Of a DNA stretch of 64,000 bases, positions 42,542-51,460 are shown one piece after another. The notes below the pieces were generated by a model. That model made no database searches and was not told the DNA's origin. It saw nothing but the letters and a program-made list of their open reading frames with translations. Origin of the DNA: Sagittula stellata E-37 (GTDB taxonomy: Bacteria; Pseudomonadota; Alphaproteobacteria; Rhodobacterales; Rhodobacteraceae); assembly GCF_039724765.1 (NCBI RefSeq), contig NZ_CP155729.1, forward strand, positions 3,233,501-3,297,500, in the 5' to 3' direction. The position numbers were made by a program, and so were the translations under genes. The stretch's first letter is position 1; each line of letters opens with the position of its first letter.

Positions 42542-42609
42542 TGACCGTCACCATCCCGACACCCGACACCCGGACACCAAAGACCCCGACAAGGGAGTGC
42601 GCGGCATGA
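42538..42609 (+). other. possible 23-codon coupling peptide between permease and ATPase genes
   Basis: ATGATGACCGTC starts inside the permease stop region and runs in frame for 23 codons to a TGA that overlaps the ATPase ATG (GCATGA). It is threonine/proline rich. It may simply be chance, or serve to hand ribosomes from permease to ATPase. Confidence 0.25.
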
Positions 42610-43376
42610 CCGAACCCTATCTTCGCGTCGAGAACGTCATCAAGAAGTTCGGCCCCTTCACCGCGCTGAACGGCGTCAACCTGGAGGTCTATCCGGGCGA
42701 AGTGCACGCGCTTCTGGGCGACAACGGTGCCGGCAAGTCGACCCTCATCAAGACGCTGGCGGGGGTGCACGAACCGACCTCCGGCCAGCTCTACATCGAG
42801 GGCAAGCCGGTCGACTTCCGCTCGCCGCGCGATGCGACGGCGGCGGGCATCGGCACCGTCTATCAGGACCTCGCGCTGAACCAGCTCATGTCGGTCACGC
42901 GCAACTTCTTCATGGGCCGCGAACTGAAGGGGGCGCTCGGCACGCTGCGCATGTCCGAGATGGACCAGATCGCCCACGACGAAATGGCCAAGATCGGCAT
43001 CAACTTCTCCGATCCGACGCAGGCCGTGGGCACCATGTCCGGCGGTCAGCGCCAGACGCTGGCCATCGCGCGGGCCATCTACTTCGGCGCCCGTGTGCTG
43101 ATCCTGGACGAGCCGACCTCCGCGCTCGGCCAGAAGCAGCAGATGGAAGTCCTGAAGACGATCATGCGGGTGAAGAAGCGCGGCGACATCGCCATCATCT
43201 TCATCACCCACAACGAGATCCACTCGCAACTCGTGGGCGACCGTTTCACCTTCCTCGCCCTGGGCGAGGTGATCGGCGCCGGGAAGAAGGGCGAACTGAC
43301 CCACGACGAAATCCGCCGCCTCATGGCCGGCGGGACAGAGATGAAGGACCTCGCGGGCGAACTGGCCGCGATCTGA
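42606..43376 (+). CDS. sugar ABC transporter ATP-binding protein (single domain)
   Basis: The 256-residue ATPase has Walker A GDNGAGKST, Q-loop VYQDLALNQ, signature MSGGQRQTLAIARAI, Walker B VLILDEPTSALG and switch histidine ITHNEIH. It carries one nucleotide-binding domain, like FrcA, not the duplicated RbsA type, so it must act as a dimer. The ATG at 42606 follows AAGGGAG. An open upstream frame in the same register has no homology. It is the last gene of the importer operon, ahead of a terminator. Confidence 0.92.
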   Translation: MTEPYLRVENVIKKFGPFTALNGVNLEVYPGEVHALLGDNGAGKSTLIKTLAGVHEPTSGQLYIEGKPVDFRSPRDATAAGIGTVYQDLALNQLMSVTRNFFMGRELKGALGTLRMSEMDQIAHDEMAKIGINFSDPTQAVGTMSGGQRQTLAIARAIYFGARVLILDEPTSALGQKQQMEVLKTIMRVKKRGDIAIIFITHNEIHSQLVGDRFTFLALGEVIGAGKKGELTHDEIRRLMAGGTEMKDLAGELAAI

Positions 43377-43398
43377 TATCCAAGTCGACGACATGCGC

Positions 43399-43424
43399 AA
43401 GGGCGGGGCCATGGTCCCGCCCTT
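43399..43424 (+). terminator. terminator after the ABC importer operon
   Basis: AAGGGCGGG pairs with CCCGCCCTT around an 8-base loop, followed by CGTGTTTGT. It lies 22 bases after the ATPase stop. The rest of the spacer to 43717 holds no convincing gene and should contain the promoter of the FAH gene. Confidence 0.65.
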
Positions 43425-43716
43425 CGTGTTTGTCATCCACCTCTACCCGCGATCCGATGGCCCTTCGCATGAAATCCGCCTCGCGAAACACCCCCGTCAG
43501 ACACAAGACAGAGGGCCATGCCGGATGCACCGGACCAGATCGCCAGGAGCATCGACAGCACCACCGCCGTTCAGCCGCCCGACCCAAAGAAGCGGTGCGC
43601 GCCTTTCCGGCCAACCTGCCGCCGCACCGAAATCGCAGGACTGACCTGCCCCGCGTATTGCGCTATTGATCCCGAAAGGCCCGGCTCCGCCCGGCTGTCA
43701 GAACGGGAATCGCACC

Positions 43717-44412
43717 ATGTCTTTTGTCATAGACCCTCATCCCCAGGCCTCTGTCGAAGTGGCCGGCACCACCGACCGCTTCCCGGTGCGGCGCATCTTC
43801 TGCGTCGGGCGCAATTACGCCGCCCACGCCCGCGAGATGGGCAAGGACCCGGACCGCGAACCGCCCTTCTTCTTCACCAAGCCCGCCGATGCGGTTGTCG
43901 GGCACGGCGCGACCATCCCCTATCCGCCACAGACCGAAGGCCTCCACCACGAGGCAGAGCTGGTCGTGGCGCTCGGCACCGGCGGCGCCAACATCGCCGA
44001 GGAGGACGCGCTGTCGCATGTCTGGGGCTATGCCGCGGGCAACGACCTCACCCGGCGCGACCTGCAGGCGGCGGCGAAGGAACTTGGCCGCCCGTGGGAC
44101 TTCGGCAAGGCGTTCGACAACTCCGCCGTGGTCGGTCCGATCCACCCCGTCAGCCGCACCGGCCACCTGTCCGAAGGCAGCATCCGCTTCACCGTCAACG
44201 GCACCATCCGGCAAGAGGGCGACCTGTCCGAGATGATCTGGTCCGTGCCGGAGGTGATCTCCATCCTCTCGCGTTCCATGACCCTTCAGCCCGGCGACCT
44301 GATCATGACGGGCACACCTGCGGGCGTCGGCGCGCTGACGTCGGGCGACACCTGCACCGTGTCGATCATGGGGTTGCCCGACCTGACCTTCGGCATCGGA
44401 CCGAGGATCTGA
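43717..44412 (+). CDS. FAH-family hydrolase (fumarylpyruvate/acylpyruvate hydrolase-like)
   Basis: This compact 231-residue FAH-fold protein has RIFCVGRNYAAHAREMG, the metal-binding GLHHEAELVVALG, and GDLIMTGTPAGVGALTSGD. Its size and motifs match fumarylpyruvate hydrolase (gentisate pathway) and acylpyruvases, which split C-C bonds of diketo acids. No other gentisate gene is present. It may act on a diketo acid of the sugar island or as a general oxaloacetate/acylpyruvate hydrolase. The start at 43717 (MSFVIDPHPQ) is preceded by GGGAATCGCACC. A bidirectional terminator follows. Confidence 0.85.
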   Translation: MSFVIDPHPQASVEVAGTTDRFPVRRIFCVGRNYAAHAREMGKDPDREPPFFFTKPADAVVGHGATIPYPPQTEGLHHEAELVVALGTGGANIAEEDALSHVWGYAAGNDLTRRDLQAAAKELGRPWDFGKAFDNSAVVGPIHPVSRTGHLSEGSIRFTVNGTIRQEGDLSEMIWSVPEVISILSRSMTLQPGDLIMTGTPAGVGALTSGDTCTVSIMGLPDLTFGIGPRI

Positions 44413-44572
44413 CAGCACGGTCAGGCACATCCGGACACGACGCCGACCGCGCCGCCATCTGGCCGCGCCACTCTTGAAGGCGCCAGGCCCCCATCTTCGC
44501 GACCTAAACCGGGAGCGCTGGACAGGGGCCTGCAGACAGGGGCCGCAGCCGCGCGCATGGCTGTCACGACGA

Positions 44573-44604
44573 AAAGGGCCGGAAGCTTTCGCCTCCGGCC
44601 CTTT
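44573..44604. terminator. bidirectional terminator between FAH and tamB
   Basis: AAAGGGCCGGA pairs perfectly with TCCGGCCCTTT around a 10-base loop. The A-run on one side and T-run on the other allow termination in both directions, and the flanking genes converge. Confidence 0.75.
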
Positions 44605-44633
44605 CGCAACGCGCCCCCACCAATGGGGCCGCG

Positions 44634-47600
44634 TCAGTAGTCCTTTTCGAAGTAAACGCCCAGGCCGCTCGTGCCGTCCGATCCGACCCGCCCCCGCACC
44701 GTCACCGAATCCGTGACGTTGAGGTTCAGGTTGATCTCGCTCTTGCCGTCGCTGCCGACCACCACGTCGGTATAGATGTTTTCCGAGATGTACTTGCCGA
44801 CCCGCGCCTCGGCGGTGCCGTCCTCCGACGTGCCGATGTCGAGGTTGTCGACGCCAAGCCCGGTCCGCAGTTCGTCGGTCAGGCCAAGACCGCCCTGCCC
44901 CGACAGCGTCCGGATCGCGGCGGCCAGCTGCACCGCCTGCAACGGAGACAGGTTGGTCACCGACTGGCCGAACAGGAAGAAGGCCAGTGCCTCGTCCTGC
45001 GGCAGGCTGGGCGAACTCGTCACCGTCAGCTCCGGCGAATTGGCCGGCCCCTCGATCGAGATGGTGATCTCCGTGTCCTCGACCCGGCTGACCGCGGCGA
45101 AGCGGATGTAGGGATCGAAGCTGCCGCGCAGCGCAACCTCACCGACTGTCAGGTCCAGCCTGCGGCCCAGCAGGTCGAGCCGACCGCGCACGAGGTCGAA
45201 CTGCCCCACCGGCACGATGTCCGCCGTGGTGCCGGTCAACCGCAGCGTGCCGCCCAGTTCCGCGTCCAGACCGCGCCCGCGCACGAAAATGCGGTTCGGC
45301 GCGTTCACCGTCAGGTCGATGGGATACGCCGCCCCGCCCCCGCCGCCACCGCCCGAGGCGGCGCGCGCCTTCGGGCCCAGCCCGGCGAACTGCAGGGTGC
45401 GGGCCACGTCGGCCGGCATGTTCACGTGTTTCAGACCGTCGAGCGCCTGGTAGCTCGGCCCGATGTTGGGCACGCGCACCTCGACCTGTCCCAGATCGAT
45501 GCGGCCCGCGATCAGCGCACCGCCGGTCAGCGGCCCTTCGACGGTGATCCGCCCGTTCGCCGTCGTCTCGAACACATCGGCCTGCCGCAGCCCGGCATTG
45601 CGCAGCGTGGCGACAAGCTGAGCGTTGAACGGCGGCGCCAGCGTGATCGGTCCGGTGATCTGCACCTGCCCGCCGGTCGAGATGTTGCCCGTCAGGTCCA
45701 GCTGCGCCCGTCCTCCGGTCAGCCCAACGCCGCCCGCGATCCCGTCGAGCGAGATGTCGAGCGAGGGCACGGCCAGCCGCGCGCCATCGGTCGACACGCG
45801 TCCGCTGACCGCCGCCAGCGACGGCCGCCCGTTGATCGCCACGTCAAAGTTCAGGACGCCGGTGATCGACTGCGGCGCCAGCCGTGCGTTGGCCAGACCC
45901 AGCGGCGCGGTGCCGTTCAGGTTCAGGTTCACGGTCGAGAAATTCTGCGCCGCTGTGCCGCTGACACGCGCGCCGATCCCGCCGGGTCCTGTGCCGTTCA
46001 GGTCCACCCGCCACGGTCCGCCGGAATGCCGCGCCGTGCCCGACACACGCACCGAGCCGGGAAGTTCCGGCACGAGGCGTTCCACCCCGGCGACAGTGAC
46101 GTCGAGCCTCAGGTCCGCCGCCTGCCCCGACAGCGACCCGCTGACCGATCCGTCGATGGACGACCCGTCGACCACCAGCCGCTCGATCCGCAACGCGCCA
46201 CCGGCGGTGCGCTGCAGGTCGATGTCGGCCCGCGTGGTGCCCGCAAGGAAGGGATCGAGCGTCGGGTTGCCGATGCCAAGTCCGCGCGCCGTCACCGTGC
46301 CGGTCACATCCACCGGCCCATCCGGCTGCACCACGGCGATGTCGGTGTCGAAGGTGACAGAGCCGCGCAGCGCCTGCCCGGTCAGCCCGGCCAGCGCGGA
46401 GAGGTTGGGCATGTCGCCCTGTGCCTTGCCGTCGACCCGAAGTTGCCCCTCGTCCATCAACCCAGCGACAGTACCGGAGAAGCGCAGGGTGGCCGCGCCG
46501 TCCAGCGAAAGCGACGACACGGTGATGACGTCCGACGCGTCCCGCGTTGCGGTCAGGTTCAGCGTCGTCGTGCCGCGCAGCAGCGGATCGACCGCCGGGA
46601 CGGACAGCCCCACGTCGCGCGCCTGCACATCCGCCGACAGGTCCAGCGGCCCCGACATGACGGTGCCCGTGGCCCGCACATCGGCGACCACGGCGCCCGA
46701 AAGCTGCCGCCCCGCCAGTCCCGACAGCGGCGCGAGCCGCGGCAGGTCCGCCTGCACGCGCCCGTTGATGGCCGCATCGTCAAGCGAAGAGCCGGAAATC
46801 GTGCCGTCCAGCGTGATCGTCCCAACGCCGCGATAGCTGAAGCTGCTGAGCGTATAGACCCCCTCGGCATTTCGGCGCGCGTCGAACTGCAGGTCCGACC
46901 GGCCGATCAGCAGCGGATCGAACCGGTCGAGGCCGGTCACCACATCCTCTGTCCGGGCGCTGCCGCGCAGGTTCAAGGGGCCCTGCATCACCTGACCCGT
47001 CGCGTCGACGTTGGCCAGCACACTGCCCGACATCCGCCGCCCCGCAACACCGCTCAGCGGAGCGAGGTTCGGCACATCGACCAGCAGCTTGCCGTCGACC
47101 TCCGCATCCTCCAGCGACGACCCGGTCACCGTCCCGTCCAGCCGGATCGTGCCCAGCCCGTCGTACTTCAGGTCCTGTATCTCAAACCGTTTGTCCGTGC
47201 CGCGCCGTGCGGTGAAGGCCAGGTCCGACACGCCGTCCAGCAACGCATCCACCGCGTCGACGGATACCGACACGTTGGTCGTCCGCGCCTCGACCGTCGC
47301 CTCGAAGGTCTGCGCGCCGACCACGCCCTGCCCCGCAACCGACAGGTTCGCTGCGCCCGACAGGTCGCGCCCCGCAAGCTTGGAGAAGGGCGAGAGCCGC
47401 GACACCTGCGCCTCAAGCGCGCCCGTCACCGACGGGCCGTTCTGCGCCGCCGGATCGACGGTCCCGTCGAACTGCACCCGCGCCACGTCGGGGATCGTGC
47501 CGTCCAGGTCGATGTCCCAGCCCTGCGGCCCCTGCACCGCCTTGACGGCAATGTCCGACTGGCCCTCGACCCCCGGCAGCAGCAGCGCCGTGTCGTTCAG

Positions 47601-49370
47601 CGCGATGTCGAGGTCGGCCTGACCGGTGCCGCTGGCCAGTTGCGCGGTGCCGTTGATCTGCGCCGCCGCCGTGGCGATGCGCAGCACGTCGGCGAAAAGA
47701 CCGTCTTCGTCGCGCCGCGCCTCGATCCGCAGCGATCCGCTGCCTGCAAGCAGCGGGTCGGCCTGCGCGATGCCGGTGGACAGGTTGCGCGTCGTGCCGT
47801 TCAGCGTGATGTCGAACCCGCCGGAGGACGGCAGGACGGACCCGCTGATCCGCAGCTCCGCCGCACCGTCAAGGTCCAGTCCCGCCAGCCGCGCAAACCG
47901 CGACAGGTCGTCGGCCCTGAGCCGCACATCGGGCGAGATCACCGGGTTCAGCGCATCCAGCGCGCTCACCGAAACCTCGCCGTCCAGCCCGTAGTCGGCC
48001 CCCGACAGATCGAGATCGCTGATCAGCAGCGGAGAGCTGGGCTGCCAGCCAAAATCGAGCGTCCCGTTCAGCGCCGGGCCGACCGCCTGGGCCAGCGCCG
48101 GATCGTCCAGCGCCAGGTCCGACGCACCGAGCCGCAGGGTCCCCGTCACCCGCGTTTCATCCCGCGCGATTTCGCCGTTGCCCGAAAGGGCCAGCCGGTC
48201 GATTGTGCCCAGCCCCTCGCGGTCGAAGCCCTCGACCACGGTCTGCAGGCTCCAGCCGTTGCCTTCCTCGGCGTTGAAGGTGGCCTCCAGCGTGACACCC
48301 GCCACGCTGGTATCTGGCCCCGGGATCGGCAGGACCACGCGCTCGCCCTGCGGCGGGGTGATCCCGCCCTGCAGGTCCAGCCGTTCCGGCCAGCCGTCCG
48401 CGCCGATCCGGGCATACCCGGTCAGCCGCAGCGCGTCAGCGCTCAGGTCCAGTTCGCTCAGTTCCGTGGCACCGTCCGCCTGTTGCAGCACCTCCGCCGC
48501 CAGCGACACCTGATCGCCCAGGAACTCACGGTATTGCGGCGCCACCAGAGAGGCCACGTCGCCCGCCACATCCACCCGGAAGCGGCGCGTGTCGTCGTTG
48601 CCGTCGGCCCGCAGGATCACCGTCCCCGCCAGCCGCTCGGTGCCGTCGGTGGCAAGCGTCAGCTCTGCCTCGAAATCGTCGATCGGCGCATTGCCCTTCA
48701 GGGTCAGCGCCACGGACGGCTCACCCGGCACACCCAGAAGGGACACCGCCAGGCCACCCTCCGGTTCCGTCACCGACAGGTCGAGGCCCAGCTCCCGCGT
48801 GCTGTTCGAATAGCTGCCGGTCAGCGCGATCTCGCCGCCCTGATCCAGCCGGTCGATGTTCAGTTGCGCCTGCCCCTCGCCCCCCTGCAGGGAGGCCGAG
48901 CCGGTCACCCGAAGCTGCGCCGCCTCGCCGATCACCGCCGCGCCAAGGTCGACCGTGTCGACCTGCAACTGTTCGAGGATCAGCGCCACGGGAAGGTCGG
49001 GCAAGGCGAAGGCGCTGCGCGCCTCCGGCGTCGGCGCATCGGCCGGGGCATTGGGCAGACGCGGCAGCGACAGCGTCTCCATCGAGATCTCCTGGATCTC
49101 GACCCGTCCGAGCAACAGATCGCTGCGGTTCCACTGAAGCGCGACGTTCGCCGCCTCCAGCCAGACGCCCTGCGGATCGGCGATGGTGATCCTCTCGACC
49201 GTCGCGCGCGACGACAGCGCCCCGCGGAAGCCCTCAAGCCGCACCGTCATGTTGTCGTTCGACAGCGCGTCTTCCAGCAGTCCCTGGATATAGCCACGGT
49301 CGCTGTTCTCGTCCTGCGCCACGACCGCGAAAGGCCACAGCAGGCAGAGGCAAAGTAGGAGAAGCCGCAT
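44634..49370 (-). CDS. tamB: translocation and assembly module protein TamB
   Basis: The 1578-residue protein is a TamB/AsmA-like periplasmic bridge between inner and outer membrane, working with TamA in lipid transport and outer-membrane protein assembly. It begins with a signal or anchor (MRLLLLCLCLLWPFAVVAQ) and ends with the DUF490 domain (FDPYIRFAAVSRVEDTEI, PSLPQDEALAFFLFGQSV) and a terminal tyrosine, as in TamB. The middle holds at least four repeats of about 110 residues with the mark L-AGR-x-LSG (genomic period about 330 bp, 46350-47400). The ATG shares bases with the TamA stop (TGATG), so the two are coupled. Confidence 0.93.
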   Translation of the reverse strand: MRLLLLCLCLLWPFAVVAQDENSDRGYIQGLLEDALSNDNMTVRLEGFRGALSSRATVERITIADPQGVWLEAANVALQWNRSDLLLGRVEIQEISMETLSLPRLPNAPADAPTPEARSAFALPDLPVALILEQLQVDTVDLGAAVIGEAAQLRVTGSASLQGGEGQAQLNIDRLDQGGEIALTGSYSNSTRELGLDLSVTEPEGGLAVSLLGVPGEPSVALTLKGNAPIDDFEAELTLATDGTERLAGTVILRADGNDDTRRFRVDVAGDVASLVAPQYREFLGDQVSLAAEVLQQADGATELSELDLSADALRLTGYARIGADGWPERLDLQGGITPPQGERVVLPIPGPDTSVAGVTLEATFNAEEGNGWSLQTVVEGFDREGLGTIDRLALSGNGEIARDETRVTGTLRLGASDLALDDPALAQAVGPALNGTLDFGWQPSSPLLISDLDLSGADYGLDGEVSVSALDALNPVISPDVRLRADDLSRFARLAGLDLDGAAELRISGSVLPSSGGFDITLNGTTRNLSTGIAQADPLLAGSGSLRIEARRDEDGLFADVLRIATAAAQINGTAQLASGTGQADLDIALNDTALLLPGVEGQSDIAVKAVQGPQGWDIDLDGTIPDVARVQFDGTVDPAAQNGPSVTGALEAQVSRLSPFSKLAGRDLSGAANLSVAGQGVVGAQTFEATVEARTTNVSVSVDAVDALLDGVSDLAFTARRGTDKRFEIQDLKYDGLGTIRLDGTVTGSSLEDAEVDGKLLVDVPNLAPLSGVAGRRMSGSVLANVDATGQVMQGPLNLRGSARTEDVVTGLDRFDPLLIGRSDLQFDARRNAEGVYTLSSFSYRGVGTITLDGTISGSSLDDAAINGRVQADLPRLAPLSGLAGRQLSGAVVADVRATGTVMSGPLDLSADVQARDVGLSVPAVDPLLRGTTTLNLTATRDASDVITVSSLSLDGAATLRFSGTVAGLMDEGQLRVDGKAQGDMPNLSALAGLTGQALRGSVTFDTDIAVVQPDGPVDVTGTVTARGLGIGNPTLDPFLAGTTRADIDLQRTAGGALRIERLVVDGSSIDGSVSGSLSGQAADLRLDVTVAGVERLVPELPGSVRVSGTARHSGGPWRVDLNGTGPGGIGARVSGTAAQNFSTVNLNLNGTAPLGLANARLAPQSITGVLNFDVAINGRPSLAAVSGRVSTDGARLAVPSLDISLDGIAGGVGLTGGRAQLDLTGNISTGGQVQITGPITLAPPFNAQLVATLRNAGLRQADVFETTANGRITVEGPLTGGALIAGRIDLGQVEVRVPNIGPSYQALDGLKHVNMPADVARTLQFAGLGPKARAASGGGGGGGAAYPIDLTVNAPNRIFVRGRGLDAELGGTLRLTGTTADIVPVGQFDLVRGRLDLLGRRLDLTVGEVALRGSFDPYIRFAAVSRVEDTEITISIEGPANSPELTVTSSPSLPQDEALAFFLFGQSVTNLSPLQAVQLAAAIRTLSGQGGLGLTDELRTGLGVDNLDIGTSEDGTAEARVGKYISENIYTDVVVGSDGKSEINLNLNVTDSVTVRGRVGSDGTSGLGVYFEKDY

Positions 49371-51184
49371 CAGAAGGCCTGCCCGATCCCGATATAGAGT
49401 TGTACGCCGTTGCCCGTATCGCCCGACACCGGCCCTGCGATGTCGAAGCGGACCGGGCCGACCGGCGTCTTGTAGCGCGCGCCGATCCCGGCACCCGATT
49501 GCCAGTCGCCGCTGCCGTCATAGAAGCTTTCGGGGCCGATGTAGCCCGCGTCGGCAAAGGCCACGATGCCCAGCTTGCCGGTCACATCGACCCGCAGCTC
49601 GCCCGACAGGCCGACAAAGCTGCGCCCGCCAAGGCGCGTGCCGTTGGGATAGAGCGCATCGAGGGACTCGTAGGGCTGGCCACGCACCGTGCCGCCGCCG
49701 CCCGAGTAGTAGAGATAGTCGGGCGGCGCATCCGCCGCGTCCGGCCCGAAAAGCCCGCCCAGTTGCAGGCGCATGGCGGCGACCACCGCGTCGTCCTCCA
49801 TGAAGCCCTTGTAGTAGCGCGCGTCGATATCGTACTTCGCGCCCGCGTCGTCGCCCGTCAGGATGGTGAAAGGCTCCACCGCCGAGCGCAGGAAAAAGCC
49901 GTTGCGCGCGTCCAGCGGATCGTCGCGCTTGTCCCAGGTCAGCGAGACAGGCATCGCCAGCACGTCCAGAGTCCGCTCCGGTTCGCCCGGCAGGTACAGG
50001 TCGGTGATGTCCGACCGCGACAGGGTCAGCCCCAGTTCGCCGGTCAGGGTGTCGCTGAACTCCTGGCTGACGCCAAGGCCGAACCCCGCCTGCCGCGAGA
50101 TATAGTCCGGCTCTTCCTCGTAGCTGACGGACGCGGTGGCAAAGAACAGCGTATCCGGCCCGTAGACCGCCGGCTTCTCGAACCGGGCGGAAATCTCGTA
50201 ATCCGGCTTCACGTCCTGCCCGGCCAGTTGCCGCACCTCGCCGTCGATGCGGAAGCGTTCCGCGCCGCCAAAGATGTTGCGGTGCAGCCAGAAGGAGGTC
50301 AGCTTCAACCCCTCGTTCGACGACACCTCGGCCCCGAAGCCGAAACGCCGCGGCTTGCGGTCGGTGACGTCGATCAGGATATCGAGCTCGTTGCCGGGGC
50401 CGGGACGCTCTTCCAGCGTGACCGACCGGAAGGTGCCGACCGAGCGCAGACGCTCCGCGCCCTTCTCCACCTCGTCGGGATCGAAGATCTCGCCGCGCGG
50501 GATGCCTGCAATCTGCCGGATGCGCCCGTCCTTGACCGCGCTGTCCGAAGTCACGATCACGTCGCCGAAACGGTATTCCCGGCCGGGGTCGATGCGGACC
50601 GTCACGTCGAGGATGCCGACCGTGTGGCGCGCGGTGATCGACTGGTCTGCCACCCGGGCGGTGGCGTTGCCCACCTTCCGCCAGCCGGTGACCACGTCGC
50701 GCGTGCGGTTGCGCACGGCGCTGGCGCGGGCCGGCTCGCCGCTGTCGAACTGCTCGGTCGCAGGCGTGCCCGGCGCCACGGGCGCCACCACGGCGGTGCC
50801 GAACATGAAGCGCTTGCCCGGCTCCACGATCACGTCGACATGGGAAATCCTGTCCGGCGTCTCGAACGGCGGTATCGTCGCCGCCTCGCGCCCGTCGATG
50901 CGGATGCGCACGTCCGGCCCGTAATAGCCCTGCGCATACAACGCCTCAACCAGCCGGGTGTAGTCGCCCTGCGCCGCAGCCATCACGTCCTGCGGCGGCT
51001 GATCGTCCCGTTTTTCGATCTCCGACAATGTCGAGACCGACCGCAGGATGTCCCGCAGCTCCTCCGACACGTCACCGACGTACTGGAAATTGATGCTGTC
51101 GAGCGCGGGCGCGATACCCGGGCACATGGCCAGAACCATCACACCACAGGCCTTGCCTGCACGCCGCCACCCCCGGAGCCTCAT
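49370..51184 (-). CDS. tamA: outer-membrane assembly factor TamA (BamA/Omp85 family)
   Basis: The 604-residue protein has a signal peptide (MRLRGWRRAGKACGVMVLAMCPGIAPA), periplasmic POTRA-like repeats (residues about 30-270, for example LVEALYAQGYYGPDVRIRIDG and GREYRFGDVIVTSDS) and a C-terminal Omp85 beta-barrel (KRDDPLDARNGFFLRSAVEPF, GGGGTVRGQPYESL, GARYKTPVGPVRFDIAGPV, terminal phenylalanine). It inserts into the outer membrane and partners TamB, encoded immediately after it. The ATG at 51184 follows GGAAAG; an upstream in-frame extension to 51292 has no signal-peptide logic and is rejected. Confidence 0.93.
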   Translation of the reverse strand: MRLRGWRRAGKACGVMVLAMCPGIAPALDSINFQYVGDVSEELRDILRSVSTLSEIEKRDDQPPQDVMAAAQGDYTRLVEALYAQGYYGPDVRIRIDGREAATIPPFETPDRISHVDVIVEPGKRFMFGTAVVAPVAPGTPATEQFDSGEPARASAVRNRTRDVVTGWRKVGNATARVADQSITARHTVGILDVTVRIDPGREYRFGDVIVTSDSAVKDGRIRQIAGIPRGEIFDPDEVEKGAERLRSVGTFRSVTLEERPGPGNELDILIDVTDRKPRRFGFGAEVSSNEGLKLTSFWLHRNIFGGAERFRIDGEVRQLAGQDVKPDYEISARFEKPAVYGPDTLFFATASVSYEEEPDYISRQAGFGLGVSQEFSDTLTGELGLTLSRSDITDLYLPGEPERTLDVLAMPVSLTWDKRDDPLDARNGFFLRSAVEPFTILTGDDAGAKYDIDARYYKGFMEDDAVVAAMRLQLGGLFGPDAADAPPDYLYYSGGGGTVRGQPYESLDALYPNGTRLGGRSFVGLSGELRVDVTGKLGIVAFADAGYIGPESFYDGSGDWQSGAGIGARYKTPVGPVRFDIAGPVSGDTGNGVQLYIGIGQAF

Positions 51185-51460
51185 GCACGTTCCTTTCCCG
51201 TGTCTCGTTGGGAGAAACACTAATTCATCTTTGTTCCGGAGACAGGGCCTAATCCGATAATCGGCGAAAAAAGGCACAGATTTTGTGGCCATGGGCCGGG
51301 CGGGCGGCCATTCTTGTCTTCATCCCGAAAGTTGCCCCAACGGAAACCTGCAATCGGGGGCTACGCTCCGGCAAGTTTTCCATGTTAAGGACGGCCAGTC
51401 CCGGCGCGTCGGCGGACCCGGTCCCTGCCCCGCGCCCCTTCATTCGACCGGAGACGCGCC

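Noticed and set aside
45426..49358. A 1310-codon open frame on the plus strand opposite tamB
   Set aside because: It is the antisense shadow of tamB. It is Arg/Pro/His-rich with no domain pattern, while the minus strand gives a signal peptide, AsmA-like repeats and the DUF490 end.
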